A stretch of DNA of 64,000 nt from Methylovirgula sp. 4M-Z18 (GCF_037890675.1 NZ_CP149574.1:3138874-3202873), one strand, 5' to 3'. Shown: positions 38,583-51,524, counted from the stretch's first letter. Numbers and translations are program-made. Notes: generated by a model from the sequence alone, not told the origin.

Positions 38583-39860
38583 TCACGCCGCAGCCGTTTT
38601 GCCGTTCTTGGCCAGAATCGCATCCGCGATCGATGCCGGCACCGGCTTGGTCTTTTCGAAAATGCCGAGCAACGGCAGGAACACCAGGAAGTGCAGGAAG
38701 TACCAGGCCGTGAACAGCCGCGCGATCAGCTTCAAGCCTTCGGTCGGCTGCTGCGAGCCGAGATAGGCAAGCCCGATGCAGACAACGACGAAAATCCAGA
38801 AGAAGATCCGATAGGTCGGGCGGTATTTTGCCGATTTGACCCGCGACGTGTCGAGCCACGGCAGGAAGGCCAGGATGGCGATCGACGAGATCATGGTGAT
38901 GACGCCGAGCAATTTACCGGGGATCGTCACGATCAGGAGATGCAGGTCGAAATCGATCGAGCGCAGCATGGCGTAGAAGGGCAGGAAGTACCATTCCGGC
39001 ACGATTTCCGGCGGGGTCTTGCCGGGCACGGCCTGGTAGTAATTGTCCGGGTCCTGCACGATGCCGGGGATGTAGAAGATCACATAGGCGAACACCAGCA
39101 GGAACACCACCATGCCGAAGCCATCCTTGATGGTCGCATAAGGCGTGAACGCAACTGTGTCCTTGCCGACATTGCTGACTTCAACGCCATCGGGATTGTT
39201 CTGGCCGACGACATGCAGCGCCCAGATATGCAGCACGACAACGCCCGCGATCATGAAGGGCAGAAGATAGTGCAACGACATGAAGCGGTTGAGCAGCACC
39301 GGGCCCGGCGCGAAATCGCCCCACAGCCAGGTCGAGATATATTGGCCGACCAGCGGGAAGGCCGTCGGGATGGTGGTGATCACCTTCGCGCCGCCGGCCG
39401 ACATGCCGCCCCACACCAGCACGTAGCCGATGAAGCCCGCGCCCATCATCAAGAGATAGATGATGACGCCGAGGATCCACAAGACTTCGCGCGGTGCCTT
39501 GTAGGAGCCGTAATACATGCCGCGGAACATGTGGATGTAGACGGCCAAGAAGAACATGGTCGCGCCGACCGAATGCCAATTGTGCAGCAACCAGCCGTAA
39601 TTCACGTTGCGGTCGAGATTGTCGATGCTGGCATAAGCCAACGCGCCGTCCGGCGTATAGTGCATCACGAGCACGATGCCGGTGATGATCTGCGAGGCCA
39701 GCATCAATGAGAGGATGCCGCCAAAGGTCCAGAAATAATTGAGGTTGCGCGGGGTGGGATAGGCGATGAAAGAGGAGTGGATGAGCCCCATCAGAGGCAG
39801 GCGGCTCTCAAACCAGCGGCCGATGGCGCTTTTGGGAACGTAAGTGGAAGGTCCGCTCAT
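38583..39860 (-). CDS. petB: Cytochrome b of the bc1 complex
   Basis: A 425-residue integral membrane subunit carrying haems bL and bH and the quinone sites. Typical segments include NYFWTFGGILSLMLASQIITG, HNWHSVGATMFFLAVYIHMFRG, the Qo-site PEWYFLPFYAMLRS and eight hydrophobic helices. It lies between petA and petC in the standard order. Length is normal for alphaproteobacteria. Confidence 0.97.
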   Translation of the reverse strand: MSGPSTYVPKSAIGRWFESRLPLMGLIHSSFIAYPTPRNLNYFWTFGGILSLMLASQIITGIVLVMHYTPDGALAYASIDNLDRNVNYGWLLHNWHSVGATMFFLAVYIHMFRGMYYGSYKAPREVLWILGVIIYLLMMGAGFIGYVLVWGGMSAGGAKVITTIPTAFPLVGQYISTWLWGDFAPGPVLLNRFMSLHYLLPFMIAGVVVLHIWALHVVGQNNPDGVEVSNVGKDTVAFTPYATIKDGFGMVVFLLVFAYVIFYIPGIVQDPDNYYQAVPGKTPPEIVPEWYFLPFYAMLRSIDFDLHLLIVTIPGKLLGVITMISSIAILAFLPWLDTSRVKSAKYRPTYRIFFWIFVVVCIGLAYLGSQQPTEGLKLIARLFTAWYFLHFLVFLPLLGIFEKTKPVPASIADAILAKNGKTAAA

Positions 39861-39911
39861 AGGTGCAATCTCTGGTGCGATGCGTCGAAGGTTAAGGAAA
39901 AGCGGTCAAGC

Positions 39912-40457
39912 TCAGCCGAGCTGGATCTTGGTGTCCGATAGGAAGGCATAGGTCGGCACGGGCAGGTTCTTCGGTGCAGGGCCGGACCGGATGCGGCCGG
40001 ACGTGTCGTAGATCGACCCGTGGCACGGGCAGTACCAGCCGTCATAGGGGCCCTTATGGCCGATGGGGGTGCAGCCGAGATGGGTGCACACGCCGCTGAT
40101 GACGAGCCATTGCGCCTTGCCCGGCTTCACGCGATCGGAATCGAGCTGGGGATCCTTGAGTTCGTTGAACGGCGCATTCACCGCCTCATCGATTTCCTTC
40201 TTGCTGCGGTGGCGGATGAACCAGGGGCTGCCGCGCCACAGCACGGTCAGGATACCGCCTTCGGCAACCGAGGAAATATCGATGGTGGTCGGCGCGCCGG
40301 CCTCGAGCACCGCGGCATCGGGATTCATCTGACTGATCAATGGCCAAGCGACGGATGCCGCCCCCACCGCAGCCACCGCGCCGGTCGCTATGTAGAGAAA
40401 GTCCCGACGGGTCGGTTCGAGTGTCGTCGACGATGCGGTGGTGGATGCGCTGGACAC
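39912..40457 (-). CDS. petA: Rieske iron-sulfur subunit of the bc1 complex
   Basis: A 181-residue Rieske protein. A Tat motif TRRDFLY (16-22) leads into the membrane anchor, and the [2Fe-2S] ligands are in CTHLGC (Cys124, His126, Cys129) and CPCHGS (Cys143, Cys145, His146). I chose the GTG at 40457 because it has a GGAG site and gives the normal N-terminus; the open frame runs on to 40583. It heads the petABC operon. trmL is divergent upstream. Confidence 0.95.
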   Translation of the reverse strand: MSSASTTASSTTLEPTRRDFLYIATGAVAAVGAASVAWPLISQMNPDAAVLEAGAPTTIDISSVAEGGILTVLWRGSPWFIRHRSKKEIDEAVNAPFNELKDPQLDSDRVKPGKAQWLVISGVCTHLGCTPIGHKGPYDGWYCPCHGSIYDTSGRIRSGPAPKNLPVPTYAFLSDTKIQLG

Positions 40458-40706
40458 GTTTTGCTCCCAGTCCTCTTTTGATGACCTGAGATGCGAAACC
40501 TCAGGGAAATCCCATTGAATCTGACATACAGGAGGGGCTGAAAGCCAGGCAATGCGACCCTTCGCCACTCTCGCACATGCCAATTTACCGCGTTAAAGCC
40601 CCCCGGCCTCACGTCTTTCGTTTCGCTACATCGCATCGTTCGCGGCGCTTGTCCAGCTAGGTTTCTGCCCGGCGACAGGGGTGCGGCGTGCGGCTAGAAT
40701 GGGCCG

Positions 40707-41198
40707 ATGTCACCCGATTCCCGATCCGATCCGCTTTGTCTTGCCCTGTATCAGCCGGATATCGCTCAGAACACCGGCACGATGCTGCGGCTTTGCGCCT
40801 GTCTTGGCGTCTCGGCCGCGATCATCGAGCCTGCCGGCTTTCCGACCTCGGACCGGCATTTTCGCCGCTCCGGCATGGATTATCTCGACCACGTGCGAAT
40901 CGACCGGCATGTCTCCTGGTCCGCCTTCGCCGATTGGCGGGCCGGCGCGGGCCGGCGCCTGGTACTGTTGACCACCAAGGCGGCGCAGCCGTGCTGGGAT
41001 TTCGCCTTCGAACCGGGCGATATTCTGCTGGTCGGCCGCGAATCCGCCGGTGTGCCCGAGGAGGTGCACGCCGCAGCCGAGGCCCGCATCACCATTCCGA
41101 TGCAGCCGGGCATGCGCTCCCTCAATGTCGCCGTCTCGGCCGCCATCGTGCTCGGCGAGGCGGTGCGGCAAATGCGGGCGCGGCCACCGGGGGACTAA
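40707..41198 (+). CDS. trmL: tRNA (cytidine(34)-2'-O)-methyltransferase
   Basis: A 163-residue SPOUT methyltransferase. Motifs: LYQPDIAQNTGTMLRLCACLG at the N-terminus, GRESAGVP, and IPMQPGMRSLNVAVSAAI, the knot region that binds AdoMet. TrmL methylates the wobble ribose of certain leucine tRNAs. It is divergent from petA with about 250 bases between them. Length is normal. Confidence 0.92.
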   Translation: MSPDSRSDPLCLALYQPDIAQNTGTMLRLCACLGVSAAIIEPAGFPTSDRHFRRSGMDYLDHVRIDRHVSWSAFADWRAGAGRRLVLLTTKAAQPCWDFAFEPGDILLVGRESAGVPEEVHAAAEARITIPMQPGMRSLNVAVSAAIVLGEAVRQMRARPPGD

Positions 41199-41257
41199 AA
41201 GCCGCCGGCCGGCCGACATATATAGCGGTCTCGCTTCCTTTGCCGCCGGAGACCGAC

Positions 41258-41755
41258 GTGACCGACCAATCCGCCCTTATCACGCCCTTCCAACCCGGTG
41301 AGGAACAGGCGGTCATCGACCTGATCGTGCCGATTCAGCGGGACGAATTCGGTATTGCCATCAGCGCCGCCGACCAGCCGGACCTGCTCGCCATCCCCAC
41401 CTTCTACCAATCGGGCCAGGGCGATTTCTGGGTGGCGAAAGTCGCGGACCGGATCGTCGGGACGATTTCGCTGAAGGATATCGGCCAGGGTCAGGGCGCG
41501 CTGCGCAAAATGTTCGTCGCCGCGCCCTATCGCGGCCAGCCGCACCGCATCGCCGCGCGTTTGCTCGACCACCTGCTGGCGCAAGCGCGCGACCGCGGCT
41601 TTCGCGAGATTTTCCTCGGCACGACGGACAAATTTCACGCCGCGCACCGGTTTTATGAGAAGCAGGGGTTCCGGGAGGTCACGGCGGAGGCCCTGCCCGC
41701 CAATTTCCCGCGCATGGCGGTCGACACCCGGTTCTATGTCCGCGCGCTGGCCTGA
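41258..41755 (+). CDS. GNAT family N-acetyltransferase
   Basis: A 165-residue GNAT protein. The acetyl-CoA-binding motif A appears as RKMFVAAPYRGQPHRIAARLL, and motif B as GTTDKFHAAHRFYEKQGF. The start is a GTG at 41258 with GGAG nine bases before it; the longer frame overlaps trmL. Substrate unknown. It lies between trmL and hemF on the same strand, a conserved location in my recollection of related genomes. Confidence 0.82.
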   Translation: MTDQSALITPFQPGEEQAVIDLIVPIQRDEFGIAISAADQPDLLAIPTFYQSGQGDFWVAKVADRIVGTISLKDIGQGQGALRKMFVAAPYRGQPHRIAARLLDHLLAQARDRGFREIFLGTTDKFHAAHRFYEKQGFREVTAEALPANFPRMAVDTRFYVRALA

Positions 41756-41848
41756 TCGCCGCCGATTGATCTTCATCAAAGCGGGTCAAGGCAATTTTAC
41801 GGGAAAAGAAGGCTCCCATACCGCCGCAAATCCCTTATGAAAGGCGCC

Positions 41849-42763
41849 ATGACCGACCAAACCCTGCTCGACACCCGCAAATCGCAAGCCCAAGCCTGGT
41901 TCGAAGCCCTGCAGGTCCGTATCTGCGGCGCGTTCGAGGCGCTGGAAGACGCGTGCGCTGGCCCCTACGATCCCTCCGCCACGGCGCCCGGCCGGTTCGT
42001 GCGCACCCCCTGGCAGCGGACCGACCATTCCGGCGCGCCGGGCGGCGGCGGCACGATGGCCATGCTCAAGGGCCGGGTGTTCGAAAAGGCGGGCGTCCAT
42101 ACCTCGACCGTGTTCGGGACATTCGCGCCGGAATTCGCGAAGCAGATCCCCGGCGCGGAGGAGGACCCGCGCTTCTGGGCCTCGGGCCTCTCGCTCATCG
42201 CCCATCCCTGGAATCCGCATGCCCCGACCGTGCACATGAACACGCGCTTCGTCGTCACCAGCAAAGCCTGGTTCGGCGGCGGCGCCGACCTAACGCCGGT
42301 GCTGAACGCGCGCCGCGTGCAGGAGGATCCGGATGCCAAGGCGTTTCATGCGGCGATGCAGGCCCTTTGCGCGCGGCATGCCGATGTCGCGCCGTATGAG
42401 AAATTCAAGAATTGGTGCGACGAGTATTTCTTCCTCAAGCATCGCAACGAGCCGCGTGGCATCGGCGGCATTTTCTACGATTATCTCAATTCGGCGAACG
42501 ATGCGGACAACAGCGCCTGGGACAAGGATTTCGCCTTCACCAAGGATGTCGGCGAAACCTTCCTCGCGATCTATCCGGAGATCATGCAGGGCAATATGCA
42601 CAAAGCCTGGAGCGAGGCCGAGCGCGACGAACAATGCGTGCGGCGCGGCCGTTATGTCGAGTTCAACCTGCTCTATGACCGCGGCACGATTTTCGGCCTG
42701 AAGACCGGCGGCAATGTAGAGTCGATTCTGTCCTCGATGCCACCAAGCGTGAAATGGCCCTAA
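41849..42763 (+). CDS. hemF: Oxygen-dependent coproporphyrinogen III oxidase
   Basis: A 304-residue HemF, catalysing oxidative decarboxylation of coproporphyrinogen III in haem synthesis. Characteristic segments are [33 protein letters not shown] and GGADLTPVL, with the catalytic Asp in GGADLTP. The C-terminus [21 protein letters not shown] is intact. Starts at 41837 and 41849 are both possible; GAAAGGCGCC favours 41849. Confidence 0.95.
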   Translation: MTDQTLLDTRKSQAQAWFEALQVRICGAFEALEDACAGPYDPSATAPGRFVRTPWQRTDHSGAPGGGGTMAMLKGRVFEKAGVHTSTVFGTFAPEFAKQIPGAEEDPRFWASGLSLIAHPWNPHAPTVHMNTRFVVTSKAWFGGGADLTPVLNARRVQEDPDAKAFHAAMQALCARHADVAPYEKFKNWCDEYFFLKHRNEPRGIGGIFYDYLNSANDADNSAWDKDFAFTKDVGETFLAIYPEIMQGNMHKAWSEAERDEQCVRRGRYVEFNLLYDRGTIFGLKTGGNVESILSSMPPSVKWP

Positions 42764-43200
42764 CGCTCGCCAAATGACCACAGCTTGTGCGCGAAAAACG
42801 ACCAGATCACGGTGATGCCGCTCGTGATCACGCGCGCGACGAGATAATTCAGCATCAAATGATTGATGAAGATATTCATGAAGAAGCCGGTGAGGCCAAG
42901 GCCGACGAGTGCGACGAGCGCAAAGCGCCAGCCGGCTTCGGCATGCGAGCGCTCCGTGTCGAACACATGCGCCCGGTTGACGAGATAAGCGACGATCCCG
43001 CCCGCCACGGCCCCCACGAGCGAGGCCGGAACCGGCGGCACGGTAAAGGCGTTGACCAAACTGATGTAGGAGCCGTAGTCAACAGCGAGCGCGATCAGCA
43101 TCGCGCCGAAATAGGTAACGAATTGGCGGGCGAGCTGCTCAACTTGCACTGTGGAAACTTTCATTCGACGCGATCGCCTTTGAATTGTTAAGCGTCCCAA
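42760..43200 (-). CDS. GtrA family membrane protein
   Basis: A 146-residue GtrA-like protein with four membrane spans: [58 protein letters not shown] and [19 protein letters not shown]. Such proteins probably flip polyprenyl-linked sugars or assist surface glycosylation. Its 3' end overlaps the convergent hemF stop by 4 bases. No glycosyltransferase partner is adjacent, which is common for orphan GtrA proteins. Confidence 0.85.
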   Translation of the reverse strand: MGRLTIQRRSRRMKVSTVQVEQLARQFVTYFGAMLIALAVDYGSYISLVNAFTVPPVPASLVGAVAGGIVAYLVNRAHVFDTERSHAEAGWRFALVALVGLGLTGFFMNIFINHLMLNYLVARVITSGITVIWSFFAHKLWSFGER

Positions 43201-43607
43201 GGATTGAAGAGCGCCAAGCCGCAGCCCTCAAAATCTTCGACATTGCGTGTCGCCACGGATGCCTGATGCCTGCGGGCAATGGCCGCGATTTGTGCGTCGA
43301 AGGCGCTCATCAGGCGACCGATCTTGCGCCGGCGGCTGAGGAACTCGGCATAGTCTTCGGCGGCCGCCTCGTCGAAGGGCAGAACGCGGCCGGCAAAGTC
43401 CATGTCGAACATTTGCCGGGCGGATTCGAGAAAGCCGTATTTTCTGCGTCCGTCCGGCATCAACGCAATCCCGTGCAAAATTTCTGCCTTCGTGACGCTT
43501 GTCGTGTGCAACATGCGCGACGCCTGGCTAGTGATCCATTGCATCACGCGCGGCTCCGGTTCCAAACGCATGAGTTCGGATAGAACATTCGTATCCAGAA
43601 TCATCAT
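43188..43607 (-). CDS. fitB: FitB/VapC-type PIN-domain toxin
   Basis: A 139-residue PIN-domain ribonuclease. Its four acidic metal-binding residues are visible: Asp5 (ILDTNVLSE), Glu42 (AEILHG), Asp104 (DAQIAA) and Asp125 (NVEDF). The ATG at 43607 overlaps the antitoxin stop (ATGA), the usual coupled arrangement. Target would be an RNA; FitB of Neisseria is the closest relative by memory. The FitA-type antitoxin precedes it. The gene overlaps the GtrA gene's start by 13 bases. Confidence 0.9.
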   Translation of the reverse strand: MMILDTNVLSELMRLEPEPRVMQWITSQASRMLHTTSVTKAEILHGIALMPDGRRKYGFLESARQMFDMDFAGRVLPFDEAAAEDYAEFLSRRRKIGRLMSAFDAQIAAIARRHQASVATRNVEDFEGCGLALFNPWDA

Positions 43608-43852
43608 GACGAAAAGTCCGGCGGATCGCGCGGCACGGTCCGCAGCGGCACGATCAGATCCAGACCGCCGAGAGCAGCGAAGCGCCGGTGAATGGTCGTT
43701 GCGACATGCTCCTGCGGTTCGTCCTGCGGCATCAGGGCCGCGCGCAGGATCACCCGCGCTTCGTCTTCCATCGAGCGCCCGTGTTGAGCGGCGGTCACGC
43801 GAAGGCGGACCTTGAGCGTTTCGTCGAGATTTCGGATCGTCAGACTTGCCAC
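43604..43852 (-). CDS. fitA: FitA-like ribbon-helix-helix antitoxin
   Basis: An 82-residue antitoxin. Residues 1-40 (VASLTIRNLDETLKVRL then AAQHGRSMEDEARVILRAAL) are the Arc/FitA ribbon-helix-helix that binds the promoter; the C-terminal part wraps the toxin. I prefer the GTG at 43852, which has GGAGG five bases upstream, to the GTG at 43864. The repeat array at 43892-43924 sits just upstream and is a likely autoregulation site. Confidence 0.85.
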   Translation of the reverse strand: MASLTIRNLDETLKVRLRVTAAQHGRSMEDEARVILRAALMPQDEPQEHVATTIHRRFAALGGLDLIVPLRTVPRDPPDFSS

Positions 43853-43891
43853 ATCGTCCTCCACGATAGTCCGGGCTACACCTTAATCGAC

Positions 43892-43924
43892 GATTGCAAT
43901 GATTGCAATGATTGCACTGCAATC
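43892..43924. promoter_or_regulatory. Repeated GATTGC boxes upstream of fitAB
   Basis: Two tandem GATTGCAAT units (43892-43900 and 43901-43909) run directly into the palindrome GATTGCACTGCAATC (43910-43924). Three direct half-sites and one inverted one lie 40 bases before the fitA start, the pattern expected of an operator bound by a FitA-FitB complex. Confidence 0.6.
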
Positions 43925-44109
43925 AGATGGAAGCAGGAAATCCGCGGACGACGGGCCAGTTCGATTTGGGTGCCGGCCCGTCGCCCCCATGTCTTTCCTG
44001 TTGCGTAAGCATCACGAGGGGTTCCCCCCGCTCCGATTCTGCGCTACTAACCCGCGACTTTCTGGCTGGGCGTCTCCAGCTCCTGCTTTTCTCGGGTATC
44101 GCCACGGAC

Positions 44110-44144
44110 GCGCCCGGCCCTTTGGGCCAGCGCGGCCTTTTTTT
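44110..44144 (+). terminator. Terminator-like hairpin in the carB leader
   Basis: Nested arms GCGC and GGCCC (44110-44120) pair with GGGCC and GCGC (44124-44133) around a TTT loop, followed by GGCC and seven T residues ending at 44144. It lies about 30 bases before the carB start, so it may act as a transcription attenuator for carB rather than as an end-of-gene terminator. Confidence 0.5.
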
Positions 44145-44175
44145 GTGCCTGCAGCATGTGGGCGGCGAGGATATG

Positions 44176-47499
<3,324 letters not shown>

Positions 47500-47518
47500 G
47501 GTGACGTCGCGGCGCTTA

Positions 47519-47609
47519 CCCTTCTCCCCGTTCACAAACCGGGTATATCCGGTTTGTGCATGTTTGATGCTGAACTCGGGCAAGCCCGAGTTCTGTGCGG
47601 GGAGCAGGG
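47519..47609. repeat. Palindromic modular repeat element, copy C
   Basis: Outer arms CCCTTCTCCCCG and CGGGGAGCAGGG enclose two inner hairpins: 47533-47558 (arms CACAAACCGG / CCGGTTTGTG) and 47572-47593 (arms GAACTCGGGC / GCCCGAGTTC). The inner hairpins correspond to those of copy B with paired base changes. It lies between carB and the ABC transporter. Confidence 0.75.
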
Positions 47610-47692
47610 ATGCGCGACTATTTTGGATGATTTGATCGATAAGAGGCCCATACCGCCCTATGATTTAGGTCCTGACGCCAGGAGGAGCATGC

Positions 47693-48619
47693 ATGCCGCC
47701 CGTTATATCGGTTTCCGCGGTGACCAAGCGCTACAAAACCGGCGTCACCGCTCTGGAAACCATCAATCTCGACATCGAGAAGGGTGAGATATTCGCGCTG
47801 CTTGGCCCCAACGGCGCTGGCAAGACGACCCTCATCAGTATCATCTGCGGCACCGTTTCCATGACCTCGGGCCAAGTGCTCGTCAACGGCCACGACAACA
47901 TCCGCAGCTATCGGGCGGCACGCACGATGATCGGTCTGGTGCCGCAGGAAATCGCCCTCGATATTTTCGCCACCGTATGGGACACGACCTGCTTCAGCCG
48001 CGGATTGTTCGGCCTCGGACCGAACCCAACTTATATCGAGCGCCTGCTGCGCGATCTCTCGCTTTGGGATAAGCGCGACAGCCGCATCATCGAACTCTCC
48101 GGCGGCATGAAACGGCGGGTGATGATCGCGAAGGCGTTGAGCCACGAGCCGGAGATCGTGTTTCTCGATGAACCGACCGCCGGCGTCGATGTCGCATTGC
48201 GCCGCGACATGTGGGCGCTCGTCCGACGCCTGCGCGAACAAGGCGTCACCATCATCCTCACGACCCATTATATCGAGGAGGCCGAGGAAATGTCCGACCG
48301 CGTCGGCGTCATCGACCGTGGGCGCCTCATCCTGGCCGAACAGACCGAAAAGCTGATGCAAAAACTCGGCAAACGGCGGCTGACTTTCACGCTGCAACAC
48401 CCGATGCAGACCCTCCCCGCCGAACTGAAACCCTGGCGGCTCGAACTCAACGACAATGGCCACAAGCTCATCTACAGTTTCGATGCCAATGCCGAGGAGA
48501 CCGGCATCCCCAAACTGCTCGGGGCACTGCGCGAGCTGCGTATCGATTTCAAGGATCTCGACACGTCCAGAAGCTCGCTCGAAGATATTTTCGTCGGTCT
48601 GCTGGAGGGCACCCCATGA
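47693..48619 (+). CDS. ABC transporter ATP-binding protein (ABC-2 type exporter)
   Basis: A 308-residue ABC ATPase. Walker [10 protein letters not shown] is at 38-46, the signature LSGGMKRR at 135-142 and Walker B IVFLDEP at 155-161, followed by the TAGVD extension. The C-terminal 80 residues are typical of ABC-2 exporter ATPases. The ATG has AGGAGGAG upstream. The next gene, the permease, overlaps by ATGA, so they form one unit. Substrate unknown: drug, polysaccharide or lipid export are all possible. This pair lies between two copies of the carB 3' end. Confidence 0.92.
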   Translation: MPPVISVSAVTKRYKTGVTALETINLDIEKGEIFALLGPNGAGKTTLISIICGTVSMTSGQVLVNGHDNIRSYRAARTMIGLVPQEIALDIFATVWDTTCFSRGLFGLGPNPTYIERLLRDLSLWDKRDSRIIELSGGMKRRVMIAKALSHEPEIVFLDEPTAGVDVALRRDMWALVRRLREQGVTIILTTHYIEEAEEMSDRVGVIDRGRLILAEQTEKLMQKLGKRRLTFTLQHPMQTLPAELKPWRLELNDNGHKLIYSFDANAEETGIPKLLGALRELRIDFKDLDTSRSSLEDIFVGLLEGTP

Positions 48620-49392
48620 CTCCGCCGCTCATCAACATCGCCGGTGTCTGGGCGATCTACCGCACCGAAATGAAACGCATGCGGCGCACCATCTGGCAAA
48701 GCGTCGCAACGCCCGTCATCACCACGGCGCTCTACTTCATCGTCTTTGGCGGCGCGATCGGCTCCCGCATGCAGCAGGTTGGCGGGATCGGCTACGGTGC
48801 TTTCATCGTGCCCGGCCTCATCATGCTCACGATCCTGACCCAAAGCATTTCCAATGCCTCGATCGGGATCTACTTCCCCAAATTCACGAAAACCATTTTC
48901 GAGCTTCTGTCGGCGCCACTCTCTTTTGTCGAGGCGGTCCTTGCCTATGTCGGCGCGGCGGCAACCAAATCCGTCATGTTGGCGCTGATCATTTTGTTGA
49001 CCGCGACCTTCTTCGTGCCCGTGACCATCCTGCATCCGTTTTGGATGCTGGCGTTCATGGTGCTGACGTCGATCGCCTTCAGCCTCTTCGGCTTTATCGT
49101 CGGCATTTGGGCCGAGGGCTTCGAGCAGATCGCCATCATTCCAGCCCTGGTCATCACTCCCCTGACCTTCCTCGGCGGCGCCTTCTACTCGATCGACATG
49201 CTGCCGCAGCCCTGGCGCACCATCAGCCTGTTCAATCCCGTCGTTTACCTCGTGAGCGGTTTCCGTTGGAGCTTCTACGGTATCGGCGACGTGGGCGTTG
49301 GCGCCAGTCTGGCTTTTACCGCCGTGTTCATCGCGCTGTGCCTCGCGCTGCTTTGGCTGATCTTCCGGACGGGATACCGGCTGAAATCTTAA
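48616..49392 (+). CDS. ABC-2 type transporter permease
   Basis: A 258-residue permease with six predicted membrane spans, the first near [18 protein letters not shown] and the last near [21 protein letters not shown]. It starts four bases inside the ATPase gene. The ABC-2 motif region [17 protein letters not shown] after span 5 matches the family. With the upstream ATPase it forms a complete half-size exporter; no periplasmic partner is encoded, as is common. Confidence 0.92.
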   Translation: MTPPLINIAGVWAIYRTEMKRMRRTIWQSVATPVITTALYFIVFGGAIGSRMQQVGGIGYGAFIVPGLIMLTILTQSISNASIGIYFPKFTKTIFELLSAPLSFVEAVLAYVGAAATKSVMLALIILLTATFFVPVTILHPFWMLAFMVLTSIAFSLFGFIVGIWAEGFEQIAIIPALVITPLTFLGGAFYSIDMLPQPWRTISLFNPVVYLVSGFRWSFYGIGDVGVGASLAFTAVFIALCLALLWLIFRTGYRLKS

Positions 49393-49420
49393 GCGCAATT
49401 CCACGACTTTGCCGAGTGCA

Positions 49421-49502
49421 GTCGTGGCGGCGCAAGGGATCAAAGCCTATCTCGGCAACGATCCCGCAGCGCGCTGCGCTGCAGGATTGTTTTGGGTGCG
49501 GT
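49421..49502 (+). pseudogene. Decayed duplicate of the carB 3' end
   Basis: These bases match the end of carB (about 47421-47502). Over 71 aligned positions I count 61 matches, including GCAAGGGATCAA and TTTTGGGTG. Both copies encode [10 protein letters not shown], but this one has one inserted base that shifts the frame before the end. The intervening ABC transporter genes are thus bracketed by a direct repeat of the carB terminus. Confidence 0.8.
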
Positions 49503-50134
49503 CAGTTTCGCGCTCCGATCGCGAGGCGGCAAGCCAGCCCAGCGAAGACCGAGGCCAAAAGGTATTTCGGCAAGTTTGGAAAGCGGCGCAGCGTCGACAG
49601 ACGGTGACGCACATGGCTTGCAAGAAGAATGACCAATGCATTCACGACGAAGCCGATGCCGTTCAGGATACTGGCCAGAAGGACCATTTGCAGAACCATC
49701 GAGCCCTCGTTCGGATTGACGAATTGCGGGAAGAGCGCCAGGACGAACAAGGCCATTTTGGGATTGAGAAGGTTGGTCGCAAGCCCTTCGAGGAGAATGC
49801 GCCTCCCGGATAGGTGCTTGAGCCCAGACGAAGGTGCGAAAGCCGAACTCTGCGCGCGGATCGTCTTATAGGCCAAGTACAGAAGATAGAAACAACCGGC
49901 CAACCTGACGACCTCGTAGGCGATCGGCACGGTCAGGAAAAGCCGTAACAAACCGAGCGCAGCGACAATCGAATGGCAATAAGTGCCGAGTGCGATCCCG
50001 GCATAGGTGAGGAAGCCCGCCGCCCGCCCTTGGCTGACGCTGCGTGAGGCAATGAGGAGCATATCGGGGCCAGGCGTCGCGGTCAGAACCAGCGCCGCTG
50101 CGGCAAAAAGCATAAGTGTGGAAAAATCCGGCAT
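49502..50134 (-). CDS. LysE family translocator
   Basis: A 210-residue LysE/RhtB exporter. The conserved start FSTLMLFAAAALVLTATPGPDMLLIASRS carries the PGP motif, and five to six hydrophobic helices follow. It probably exports amino acids or their analogues. I chose ATG 50134, preceded by GAGGGA; the frame is open to 50212. Its 3' end abuts the decayed carB fragment. Confidence 0.88.
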   Translation of the reverse strand: MPDFSTLMLFAAAALVLTATPGPDMLLIASRSVSQGRAAGFLTYAGIALGTYCHSIVAALGLLRLFLTVPIAYEVVRLAGCFYLLYLAYKTIRAQSSAFAPSSGLKHLSGRRILLEGLATNLLNPKMALFVLALFPQFVNPNEGSMVLQMVLLASILNGIGFVVNALVILLASHVRHRLSTLRRFPNLPKYLLASVFAGLACRLAIGARN

Positions 50135-50324
50135 AGCGATTCCCTCTAAGGTGAAGCCGGAATTCGGCTCTATCATGGGCAAGCGGGCGTTACGAGGGAT
50201 CACGCTCATCACAAGGCGCAGACCAGATATTACACGTTTTATACGTGTATAATCATATAATTTTCTGGAAAAATATGGTATTTAGAGCTAAATAGTAGGC
50301 AATCTCTTTCCCCCGAGCATCCCG

Positions 50325-51524
50325 ATGTCCGTTTCCGATCTTGCCGCCTTCGGCTCGCAACGCGAGCTCAATGTCCAGAACAGCCAGAACCGAGTGAGTT
50401 GGGCCGCGTTCGCCCTGCTCGTACTGCTGCTGGCGGCGACCGCCTATTACAGCAATTCCTGGCGGGTGACGACGCTCGCTCTGACCGGCGCCGGCATCGG
50501 CTATGTCCTGTTCCAATCGACCTTCGGCTTTGCCGGCAGCTTCCGGGCGGCTTTGGAGCGGCGGGATTTCGGCGGTTTCCGCGCCCAGGCCTATGCGCTG
50601 GCGGTCTCGAGCATCATTTTCTTCCCGCTCATCGCCCAGGGAGAGATTTTCGGCTTTCCGCTGCGCGGTAATATCGATCCCATCGGCGTGTCCTTCGTCG
50701 TCGGCGCCGTGATGTTCGGGATCGGCATGCAGATCGGCGGCGGCTGCGCCTCCGGCACTCTGTTCGCCCTCGGCGGCGGCAATCTGCGTTTGCTCCTGAC
50801 CCTGGCGTTTTTCGTCGTTGGCTCAGCCTTTGGCGCCGCCCATATCGGCTTCTGGCGCTCTTTGCCGGGGCTTCCCGCGGCGAGCACCCAGGACTTCCTC
50901 GGCTGGCCCGTGGCGCTCGCCGTCCATCTCCTGATTTTCGGCGCGCTGATCTATCTCATCCCGGCGCCGCGCACCGACGCATCTGCCCGACCGGCGGCTC
51001 CGTCCGGCGGCGTCTTGGCGGCCCTGCGCCGGCCCTGGACCCTGTTCTGGGGCGCGCTCGCCCTCGCCGTGCTGAACGCGACCACGCTGGTCCTTGCCGG
51101 CCGGCCGTGGGGCGAAACGTCCGGCTTCGCGCTGTGGGGCTCGAAAATGGCTGCCGCGATCGGCCTCGATCCGGCCCAATGGGTCTATTGGAAGGCCCAT
51201 CCCCAGGCGCTGACCAACAGCATCTTTACCGACATCACGAGCGTGATGGATTTCGGCATCATCCTCGGCGCCGCCTTGGCCGCTGGCCTGTCCATGCGGT
51301 TCGAATGGCGCGGAATCAACCAAGCCTCGAGCCGCGCCTGGATCGGCGCCGCCGCCGGCGGTCTACTGATGGGCTATGGCGCGCGCCTGTCCAACGGCTG
51401 CAACATCGGCGCCTATTTCTCGGCCCTCGCCTCGGGCAGCCTCTCGGCCTGGCTCTGGGTCGCGGCGGCCTTCGTCGGCAGCTTCATCGGCTTGAAGCTG
51501 CGGCCGCTGTTGAAACTGCCGTAA
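50325..51524 (+). CDS. YeeE/YedE family membrane protein
   Basis: A 399-residue polytopic membrane protein of the YeeE/YedE (DUF395) group, with ten or so spans. Two conserved Cys loops are seen: GGGCASGTLF (Cys141) and LSNGCNIGAYFS (Cys359). YeeE of Spirochaeta imports thiosulfate through such cysteines, so a sulfur-compound transporter role is plausible. TsuB-like or sulfurtransferase partners are not adjacent. Confidence 0.88.
   Translation: MSVSDLAAFGSQRELNVQNSQNRVSWAAFALLVLLLAATAYYSNSWRVTTLALTGAGIGYVLFQSTFGFAGSFRAALERRDFGGFRAQAYALAVSSIIFFPLIAQGEIFGFPLRGNIDPIGVSFVVGAVMFGIGMQIGGGCASGTLFALGGGNLRLLLTLAFFVVGSAFGAAHIGFWRSLPGLPAASTQDFLGWPVALAVHLLIFGALIYLIPAPRTDASARPAAPSGGVLAALRRPWTLFWGALALAVLNATTLVLAGRPWGETSGFALWGSKMAAAIGLDPAQWVYWKAHPQALTNSIFTDITSVMDFGIILGAALAAGLSMRFEWRGINQASSRAWIGAAAGGLLMGYGARLSNGCNIGAYFSALASGSLSAWLWVAAAFVGSFIGLKLRPLLKLP

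Larger units (their letters stand above)
43853..44175. other. 323-base region between fitAB and carB
   Basis: Holds the fitAB operator array (43892-43924) and, nearer carB, a hairpin with a T-tract (44110-44144). The carB frame is open across the whole region but has no family similarity before 44173. No other gene seen. Confidence 0.6.

Noticed and set aside
43188-43922. Toxin frame extended to 43922
   Set aside because: The extension overlaps the antitoxin in another frame and the PIN domain begins at 43607.
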